Shown: positions 54,881-64,000 of the stretch, piece by piece
Numbering within the stretch: the first letter of the stretch is position 1
How the letters are laid out: the number at the start of each line of letters is the position of its first letter
From: Stichopus chloronotus
Lineage: Eukaryota; Echinodermata; Holothuroidea; Aspidochirotida; Stichopodidae
Length of the DNA: 64,000 nt
NCBI GenBank assembly: GCA_021234535.1
Contig: CM037843.1
Span: 4,730,820-4,794,819 of the forward strand
Direction of reading: 5' to 3'
Position numbers and translations under genes: made by a program
Notes under the pieces: model-generated
Told to the model about the DNA's origin: nothing
Databases searched by the model: none
What the model saw: only the letters and a program-made list of their open reading frames with translations

Positions 54881-57499
54881 ATGAATTTAAGCATCGACCA
54901 TCAGAATCATACGGTCTTGTTTGAGCCCGTCATAAATAAAATTCAGAATAATATCTTTCATAAATCCTATATAATATCAGATAGGAAAACTTGAATAATG
55001 CTAGTTTTTACCCGTCTTTATAAAGCCAACACCTGAAAGTGAGTTACGTAGTCGTGAAAAATTCTTACTCGTTGTTTCGAGAAAAGCGAGGGGATTACGA
55101 TAAGATAAAGCATTATGGATGCTGAAGGTATCCGTATTGTTTTTAGCCGGATTTTGTACTTCCGTAATCCACGATATCGGAACATTCTGAAGAAATTGTA
55201 CAACGCATCCATCAAAAAAGCAATGTAACAATGTATGGTATTAACTACAAGTATGTATGAAACCACCTGATTGAGACATCTCATCGTAGATTTCTCGCAT
55301 GTTTTCACGGTAGGGCATTCTGTTCAAGCTCAATCACCAGTTATAACATTAGGTCCAAAATACCACCTTTGGAGTCTCGAGGAAGACCGTTTCGCCGTGC
55401 GGCAGCGAGCAAAATTTCTACGGTGTCTTCTAATGTACTTCTTACATAATGCCGCAATTTACTGCTGTGCTAAAAATGGCTTACACAAATCGAGTTATGT
55501 CAAGATGACGTGCTTAGATTAAATTTTGAGTCGTTCCAATGTTCTCTCCCATTTCCGTATCTCGTTTTGACTTCATGACCTCTTCTTTTTCATTGAGGAT
55601 AGGGAAGAATTGGTATCAATCTAGTTTAGCTGATTGACTTTTTAGAGGATTTTTAAAGATATTAGTTAGATCTTATTTATGATAGGTTCATGAAATGAGA
55701 TGTGATTTTGTTGTTTTTGTTACTAGAGAAAGTATTATTGGGCACAACTTTCATCAATATATATCTAATTTGCGGGTACTTCTCGAGGGACTCATTTCGA
55801 ATATGAATTTTATTTTTGTTTATGAGACTTCCCCTGCATGTGATACGATTACCTCATGTGTATGGGTAAACATGTCTGACACGACGATTAGAGTCATACC
55901 GCATTTTATGAGCCCGTCATAAATAAAGATTTAAAATGATATCTTTCAAAAATCCTCTAATATTGGAAAGCTGAAGTAGATTGATATCAATTCTTCTCTA
56001 TCTTTTTGAAAAAAAATGTCGCGACTTTAGAACGAGCAAGCCTAAGCAGATACGGGAATGGGAGTTGAATGGTTGAACTCGTGGACTCAGAATTTACTCT
56101 AAACATGTCATTTCGGCATATTCATTGATCTTGTACTCAGTTTGGCAAAGCAGCCCTTGCGACACTATATAAGAAGCATATTAAAAGATACCGTAGAAAT
56201 TTTTGTTCGTTGCTGAGTGGTGTGACGGTCCGTTTGGCGACTCAAAAAGTGATACATTGGACCTAATGTTATAATTGGTCATTGAGCTTGAACAGAATGT
56301 CCTACCGTGAAAATATGCGAGAAATCTACGCTACGATTTCTCTTTTCGATGGACGGCCATATAGCCGCAGTTTACCTCATTCATTGTTTGGTTATTTTAT
56401 TTAATAACTGCATCGTAAAATTTCTTCTTAATGCTCCGATATCGTAGATTACGAAAGTACGAAATAAGACAAAAATGATACGGATACCTTTGGTATCCAG
56501 CAGGTATTAACTGCACACGACCCCTTTTCTTGCAAAAACCAGCCAGACTTTGACGATGTCTATACAAACTGGCTTTTCAGGTGTTGACTTTGTAATAAAG
56601 AAACAAAAGGACTGATATCAATTTAGTTCAGCTTGTCTGATATTAGAGGATTTGTGAAGCTTTTATTTTGAATTTTGTCGATGAAGGGTTTCAAAAATAT
56701 GATTTTGAAAGGTTCTGTTCTTATTTTCTGCAAAATTTTCAGCTGCAGAATGCTTGGCAGGATATCACTCACTCGTGAAGACGCTTGTCCGACGAATGTC
56801 CCAGATTATGAAAAGCCATCCCACTATAGCGAGTAAAGCAGATATGAAACTATATGGAAACTTCCTAGAACCCATAGCTGGAACTTAAACAAAATGGCAA
56901 AACCATCTGCCAAAACCATCTGCCAAAATCTCTGCACAGCATGGCGAATATTCTTACTGAGAGAGGAAGTCAATTGGTGACGGTCACAGGGGAGAGATTA
57001 GTGTAGCACAGGATAGGAATTCAGTTTTGACTTCCAAGTATATGGAATTAACTTCATAACGTATTTTTTTATTTATAAACTAGTAAATTATTTCTTGAAC
57101 AAGGAACTGTTATTCCCAGTGATATCGAATCTGTTGATGCCAATTAAATCTACCCCCTCCCCCTCCCTTAAGAAGAAAACTCTATGCTTCTATCTTAAAG
57201 AACTGAGAAATCTTAACTTTTTAATTCCTCGTCAGTCATGTTCACATACGCTGGAGGTAATGGCAATTACATTAAAAGATATGTCTCATAATAAAACATA
57301 AATGATACCCACCACTTACCATAATTGCTTAAAATTTTCAAGAATTCAGATTATGCGAAAAGACGTCAATACTAAATTTGTGTAAATGAGTCTAAATTGT
57401 TCAACTCATAGGTTGGTATCTATTTACGTTGGAAAAACATTGAAGTTATGACAGTCTAATCCTCGTCCCCCTCGCCCCCCCCCCCCCAAAAAAAAAAAC
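54881..57499. repeat. Array unit 1 (diverged)
   Basis: Left arm about 55030-55470; right arm, inverted, about 56160-56590. For example gtagatttctcgcatgtttt and caagctcaatcaccagttat on + reappear as reverse complements at about 56270-56345. The loop is about 690 bp. Confidence 0.8.
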
Positions 57500-60195
57500 A
57501 TGAATTTTAGTATCGACCATCAGAATCATCATACCGTGTTGTTTGAGCCCGTCATAAACAAAATTCAGAATATTATCTTTCATCAATCCTATAATATCAG
57601 ATAGTTAGACTTGCTTAATACTACTTTTTAACCCGTCTTTATAGAGTCAACACCTGAAAGTGAGTTCCATTGTCGTGAAAAATTCCTACTGGTTGTTTCA
57701 AGAAAAGCGAGGGGATCATGTCAAGATAAAGCTTTATCGATGCTAAAGGTATCCGTATCGTTTTTAGCCGGATTTTGTACTTCCGTAATCCACGATATCG
57801 GAACATTCTGGAGGAATTGTACAATGCATTTATCAATAAAGTAATCTAGCAATAAATGGTATAAACTACAAGTATGTATGCAACCACCTGATTGAGAAAT
57901 GTTGTTGTAGATTTCTCGCATGTTTTCACGGTAGGGCATTCTGTTCAAGCTCAATCACCAGTTATAACATTAGGTCCAATATACCACTTTTTGAGTCTCC
58001 AGGAAGACCGTCTCACCGCTCGGCAGCGAGCAAAATTTCTACGGTGTCTTCTAATGTACTTCTTACATAATGCAGCAATTTACCGCTGTGCTAAAAATGG
58101 CTTACACAATTCAGTTATGCCAAAATGACGTGCTTAGATCAAATTCTGAGTCATTTAAATGTTTCTCTCCGTTTTCCGGGTCTTGTTTTGACTTGATGGC
58201 CTCTTCTTTTTTACTGAAGATAGGGACGAAATGGTATCAATCTAGTTTAGCTGTCTGATTTTAAAGAATTTTGGAATTAGATCTTCTTTATGATAGGTTC
58301 ATGAAATGAGGTATGATTTTGAGGGTGGATACTTAAATTTTGTTGTTGTTCTTGTTCTTGTTTCTGTTTCTGTTGTTTTTGTTAGAAGAAAATAATATCG
58401 TTCACAACTTCCATCAAAATATATCTAATCTGCAGGTACTTCTCAAGGGACTCATTTTTGAACGTGAATTTGATTTTTGTTTGTGAGACTTCCCCTGGAC
58501 TTGATACAATTACCTCATGTGTGGGGGTAAACATGTCTGACACGACCATCAGAATCATACTGCATTTTATGAACCCGTCATAAATAAAGATTTAAAGTAA
58601 TATCTCTCAAAAATCCTCTAATATCGAAAAGGTGAAGTGGATTGGATAACATTTCTTCTCTATCTTTTTGAAAAAAAAAACAAAAATAGATGTTGTGAAG
58701 TCAGAGAGAACAAACGTAAGCAGATACGGGAATGGGAGTTGAATTCTTGAACTCGTGGACTCAAAATTTAATCTAATTATGTCATTTTAGCATATACATT
58801 GATTTTGTAATTCAGTTTGGCAAAGCAGCACTAGCGGCACTATATAAGAAGTACATTAGAAGACACCGTAGAAATTTTGCTCGTTGCTGAGTGGTGTGAC
58901 GGTCCGTTTGGCGACTCGAAAAGCGGTACATTGGACCTAATGTTATAAGTGGTCATTGAGCTTGAACAGACTGCCCTACCGTGAAAGTATGCGAGAAATC
59001 TACGCTACGATTTCTCTTTTAGATGGAAGGACAGATAGTCGCAGTTTATCTCATCCATTGTTTGGTCATTTTTCCTAATGAGTCCATCGTAAAATTTCTT
59101 CTGAATGCTCCGATATCGTAGATTGCGAAAGTAAGAAATTCGGCAAAAAATGATACGGATACCTTTGGTATCCATCAAGTATTGACGGCACACGAACTCT
59201 TTTCTCTCAGAAAGCAGGAGCACGTTTAACGACGACTACGTAACTCACTTTTTCAGGTGTTGACTTTGTAATAAAGACAGGAAAGAACTGATATCAATTT
59301 AGTTCAGCTGTTTGACATTAGAGGATTTGTGAAGAGTTTATTTTCAATTTTGTCGATGTCTGGTTTCAAAAATATCATTTTGAAACGTTTTTTGTTTTTT
59401 TTTTGTTTTTGTTTTTTTGTTATTGCAAAATTTTCAGCTGCAGAATGCTTGACAGAACACCACTCACTGGTGAAGACGCTTTTCCGACGAATGTCCCAGA
59501 TTATGAAACATCATCCCATTATAGCAAGTAAAGCAGATATGAAACTATATAGAAACTTCCTAAGACCCATAGCTGGAACTTAAAGAAAATGGCAAAACCA
59601 TCTGCCCCCCTCTCCCCCCCCCCCCAAAAAAAATAAAATCTCTGCACAAAAAGTTCTTACTGAGTGAGGAAGCTAATTGGTGACGGTCACAGGAGAGAGA
59701 TTAGTAAAGCACAGGATAGGACTTTAGTTTTGACTATGAAGTATGGAATTAACTTCATCAACGTATTTTTTTATTTCTAAACTAGTGAGTTTTTTTTTTT
59801 TTTTTTGAACAAGGAATTGTTATTGCCCCAGTACTATAGAATCTGTTGGTGCTAATTTAAATCTACCTACCCCCTTGATAAGAAAACTAGAGGTTTCTAT
59901 CTTAATGACCAGAGTAAAATTGTTAACTTTTTAATTCCTCGTCAGTCGTGTTCACAGAAGCAGGAGGTAATCGCAATCACATCAAGAGATATGTCTCATA
60001 ATAAAACATAAATGATACATACCCCTTACCATACTTGCTTAAATTTTTCGAAAATTCAGATTATGCGGCGAAAATGACGTCAATACTAAATTTATGTCCA
60101 TGAGTCTAAATTGTTCAACTCGTAGGTTCGTATTTATGTACGTCAGGAAAACATTGAAATTATGACAGTCTATCCTTTTTCCAAAAAACAAAAAC
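57500..60195. repeat. Array unit 2 (mosaic)
   Basis: Left arm about 57646-58070, right arm about 58840-59265. The left half differs from units 3 and 4 at many bases, while the right half (58.8-60.1 kb) is nearly identical to unit 3's, suggesting exchange within the array. Confidence 0.8.
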
Positions 60196-62071
60196 ATGAA
60201 TTTAAGCATCGACCATCAGAATCATACCGCCTTGTTTGAGCCCGTCATAAATAAAATTCAGAATAATATCTTTCATAAATCCTATATAATATCAGATAGG
60301 AAGACTTGATTAATACTACTCTTTACCCGTCTTTAGAGAGTCAACACCTGGAAGTGAGTTCCATTGTCGTGAAAAATTTCTACTGGTTGTTTCAAGAAAA
60401 GCGAGGGGATCATGTCAAGATAAAGCATTATGGATGCTGAAGGTATCCGTATCGTTTTTAGCCGGATTTTGTACTTCCGTAATCCACGATATCGGAACAT
60501 TCTGGAGGAATTGTACAATGCATGTATCAATAAAGTAATCTAACAATGTATTGTATAAACTACAAGTATGTATGCAACCACATGATTGAGAAATGTTATG
60601 GTAGATTACTCGCATGTTTTCACGGTAGGGCATTCTGTTCAAGCTCAATCACCAGTTATAACATTAGGTCCAATATACCACTTTTTGAGTCTCGAGGAAG
60701 ACCGTTTCACCGCTCGGCACCGAGCAAAATTTCTACGGTGTCTTCTAATGTACTTCGTATATAATGCAGCAATTTACTGCTGTGCTAAAAATGGTTACAC
60801 AATTGAGTTATGCCAAAATAATGTGCTTAGATCAAACTTTGAGTCATTTAAATGTTCTCGCCCATTTCTGGGTCTCGTTTTGATTTTATGGCCTCTTCTT
60901 TTTCACTGAAAATAAGGACGAAATGTTATCAATCTAGTTTAGCTGTCTGATTTTAAAGAATTTTGGAATTAGATCTTCTTTATGATAGGTTCATGAAATG
61001 AGGTATGATTTTGAGGGTCAATCCTTAAATTTTGTTGCTGTTGTTGTTCTTGTTTCTGTTTCTGTTGTTTTTATTAGAAGAAAGTAATATCGGGCACAAC
61101 TTTTCATCAAAATATACCTAATCCGCAAGTACTTCTCGAGGGGCTCATTTTGAATATACATTTGCTTTTTGTTTATGAGACTTCCCTTAGATGTGATACG
61201 ATTACCTCATGTGTGTCGGTAAACATATCTGACACGACTATCAGAATCATACTGCATTTTATGAACCCGTCATAAATAAAGATTGAAAATAATATCTCTC
61301 AAAAATCCTCTAATATCGAAAAGGTGAAGTGGATTGATAACATTTCTTCTCTACCTTTTTGAAAAAAAAAACAAAAAAAGATGTTGTGAAGTCAGAGGGA
61401 ACAAGCGTAAGCAGATACGGAAATGGGAGTTGAATTCTTGAACTCGTGGACTCAAAATTTAATCTAATTATGTCATTTTAGCATATACATTGATTTTGTA
61501 ATCAGTTTGGCAAAGCAGCACTAGCGGCACTATATAAGAAGTACATTAGAAGACACCGTAGAAATTTTGCTCGTTGCTGAGTGGTGTGACGGTCCGTTTG
61601 GCGACTCGAAAAGCGGAACATTGGACCTAATGTTATAAGTGGTCATTGAGCTTGAACAGACTGCCCTACCGTGAAAGTATGCGAGAAATCTACGCTACGA
61701 TTTCTCTTTTAGATGGAAGGACAGATAGTCGCAGTTTATCTCATCCATTGTTTGGTCATTTTTCCTAATGAGTCCATCGTAAAATTTCTTCTGAATGCTC
61801 CGATATCGTAGATTGCGAAAGTAAGAAATTCGGCAAAAAATGATACGGATACCTTTGGTATCCATCAAGTATTGACGGCACACGAACTCTTTTCTCTCAG
61901 AAAGCAGGAGCACGTTTAACGACGACTACGTAACTCACTTTTTCAGGTGTTGACTTTGTAATAAAGACAGGAAAGAACTCAAATCAATTTAGTTCAGCTG
62001 TCTGAAATTAGAGGATTTGTGAAGAGTTTATTTTAAATTTTGTCGATGTCTGGTTTCAAAAATATCATTTT

Positions 62072-62107
<36 letters not shown>

Positions 62108-62890
62108 TTATTGCAAAATTTTCAGCTGCAGAATGCTTGACAGAACACCACTCACTGGTGAAGACGCTTTTCCGACGAATGTCCCAGATTATGAAACATC
62201 ATCCCATTATAGCAAGTAAAGCAGATATGAAACTATATAGAAACTTCCTAAGACCCATAGCTGGAACTTAAAGAAAATGGCAAAACCATCTGCCCCCCTC
62301 TCCCCCCCCCCCCCAAAAAAAATAAAATCTCTGCACAAAAAGTTCTTACTGAGTGAGGAAGCTAATTGGTGACGGTCACAGGAGAGAGATTAGTAAAGCA
62401 CAGGATAGGACTTTAGTTTTGACTATGAAGTATGGAATTAACTTCATCAACGTATTTTTTTATTTCTAAACTAGTGAGTTTTTTTTTTTTTTTTGAACAA
62501 GGAATTGTTATTGCCCCAGTACTATAGAATCTGTTGGTGCTAATTTAAATCTACCTACCCCCTTGATAAGAAAACTAGAGGTTTCTATCTTAATGACCAG
62601 AGTAAAATTGTTAACTTTTTAATTCCTCGTCAGTCGTGTTCACAGAAGCAGGAGGTAATCGCAATCACATCAAGAGATATGTCTCATAATAAAACATAAA
62701 TGATACATACCCCTTACCATACTTGCTTAAATTTTTCGAAAATTCAGATTATGCGGCGAAAATGACGTCAATACTAAATTTATGTCCATGAGTCTAAATT
62801 GTTCAACTCGTAGGTTCGTATTTATGTACGTCAGGAAAACATTGAAATTATGACAGTCTATCCTTTTTCCAAAAAAAAAAAAACAAAAAC
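60196..62890. repeat. Array unit 3
   Basis: Left arm about 60340-60770, right arm about 61530-61960, loop about 760 bp. Just left of the left arm, cccgtcataaataaa (60241) has a direct copy inside the loop (61267). Poly-T tracts at 62079-62106 and 62479-62494. Confidence 0.85.
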
Positions 62891-64000
62891 ATGAATTTAA
62901 GCATCGACCATCAGAATCATACCGCCTTGTTTGAGCCCGTCATAAATAAAATTCAGAATAATATCTTTCATAAATCCTATATAATATCAGATAGGAAGAC
63001 TTGATTAATACTACTCTTTACCCGTCTTTAGAGAGTCAACACCTGGAAGTGAGTTCCATTGTCGTGAAAAATTTCTACTGGTTGTTTCAAGAAAAGCGAG
63101 GGGATCATGTCAAGATAAAGCATTATGGATGCTGAAGGTATCCGTATCGTTTTTAGCCGGATTTTGTACTTCCGTAATCCACGATATCGGAACATTCTGG
63201 AGGAATTGTACAATGCATGTATCAATAAAGTAATCTAACAATGTATTGTATAAACTACAAGTATGTATGCAACCACATGATTGAGAAATGTTATGGTAGA
63301 TTACTCGCATGTTTTCACGGTAGGGCATTCTGTTCAAGCTCAATCACCAGTTATAACATTAGGTCCAATATACCACTTTTTGAGTCTCGAGGAAGACCGT
63401 TTCACCGCTCGGCACCGAGCAAAATTTCTACGGTGTCTTCTAATGTACTTCGTATATAATGCAGCAATTTACTGCTGTGCTAAAAATGGTTACACAATTG
63501 AGTTATGCCAAAATAATGTGCTTAGATCAAACTTTGAGTCATTTAAATGTTCTCGCCCATTTCTGGGTCTCGTTTTGATTTTATGGCCTCTTCTTTTTCA
63601 CTGAAAATAAGGACGAAATGTTATCAATCTAGTTTAGCTGTCTGATTTTAAAGAATTTTGGAATTAGATCTTCTTTATGATAGGTTCATGAAATGAGGTA
63701 TGATTTTGAGGGTCAATCCTTAAATTTTGTTGCTGTTGTTGTTCTTGTTTCTGTTTCTGTTGTTTTTATTAGAAGAAAGTAATATCGGGCACAACTTTTC
63801 ATCAAAATATACCTAATCCGCAAGTACTTCTCGAGGGGCTCATTTTGAATATACATTTGCTTTTTGTTTATGAGACTTCCCTTAGATGTGATACGATTAC
63901 CTCATGTGTGTCGGTAAACATATCTGACACGACTATCAGAATCATACTGCATTTTATGAACCCGTCATAAATAAAGATTGAAAATAATATCTCTCAAAAA
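62891..64000. repeat. Array unit 4, cut by window end
   Basis: Left arm about 63035-63470. The window ends inside the loop. It is virtually identical to 60196-61304. Confidence 0.9.

Larger units (their letters stand above)
54750..64000. repeat. Tandem array of about 2.69-kb units with internal inverted arms, running off the window
   Basis: The anchor atgaattt(a/t)ag(c/t)atcgacc recurs at 54881, 57500, 60196 and 62891 (spacing 2619, 2696, 2695). Units contain no convincing gene; the short open frames recur because the DNA recurs. The left end at about 54750 is rearranged, with parts of the unit missing. The last two units are almost identical except in homopolymer runs, while the first is clearly diverged. 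Confidence 0.92.

Noticed and set aside
55271..63604. Recurring open frames of 65-107 residues in the satellite array
   Set aside because: They recur because the DNA recurs, and they appear on both strands because of the inverted arms. They change length between units and have no domain.
1..64000. tRNA, 5S rRNA, snRNA or histone genes in the tandem array or elsewhere
   Set aside because: I looked for A/B-box pairs, 5S-like and U-snRNA-like words and found none convincing; a covariance-model search would be decisive.

Overview
This is eukaryotic animal DNA: multi-exon genes with GT-AG introns, a cilia/flagella gene next to an endocytic ATPase locus, AT-rich intergenic sequence, many homopolymer C/G runs and several families of short dispersed repeats. 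Protein similarity and repeat flavour suggest a marine invertebrate deuterostome, most likely an echinoderm (perhaps a sea cucumber). That placement is inference.

Region 1-12.7 kb: the last 13 recognisable coding exons (about 911 residues) of an axonemal dynein heavy chain on the + strand. They run from just before AAA6 to the true C-terminus at 12690; every junction after the first exon is in phase. Two neighbouring introns carry tandem, decayed copies of the tail of the exon before them. Tail-to-tail on the - strand (13272-14347) sit three exons of a small unrecognised protein.

Region 14.3-32 kb: gene-poor and repeat-rich. It holds a decayed LINE reverse transcriptase (19.9-21.1 kb), three 257-bp elements bounded by TTAA, a 1.9-kb element with terminal inverted repeats and GC-rich subterminal motifs, AGGTCA-rich tandem repeats, CCAACGTTGG repeats and shared dispersed repeat ends. 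Embedded here is the first copy (E1a, 22178-23093) of the 5' coding exon of an EHD (Eps15-homology-domain) ATPase gene.

Region 32-53 kb: the EHD locus proper. It contains a second, intact 5' coding exon (E1b, 32475-33389), a 10.5-kb intron or spacer rich in TACAGTA, and then two 3' coding exons, E2a (43934-44632) and E2b (49759-50466). The order is E1a-E1b-E2a-E2b. Either 5' exon joins either 3' exon in phase 0 and gives a full-length 537- or 540-residue EHD protein (E1a only if its one-base frameshift is not real). E2a and E2b lie in tandem segmental duplicates of about 5.6 kb. The E1 copies have diverged 5' flanks but an identical first 0.4 kb of coding sequence, apart from the frameshift base, which points to recent gene conversion.

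Region 54.7-64 kb: a tandem array of about 2.69-kb units running off the window. Each complete unit contains a pair of inverted arms of about 430 bp and no convincing gene.
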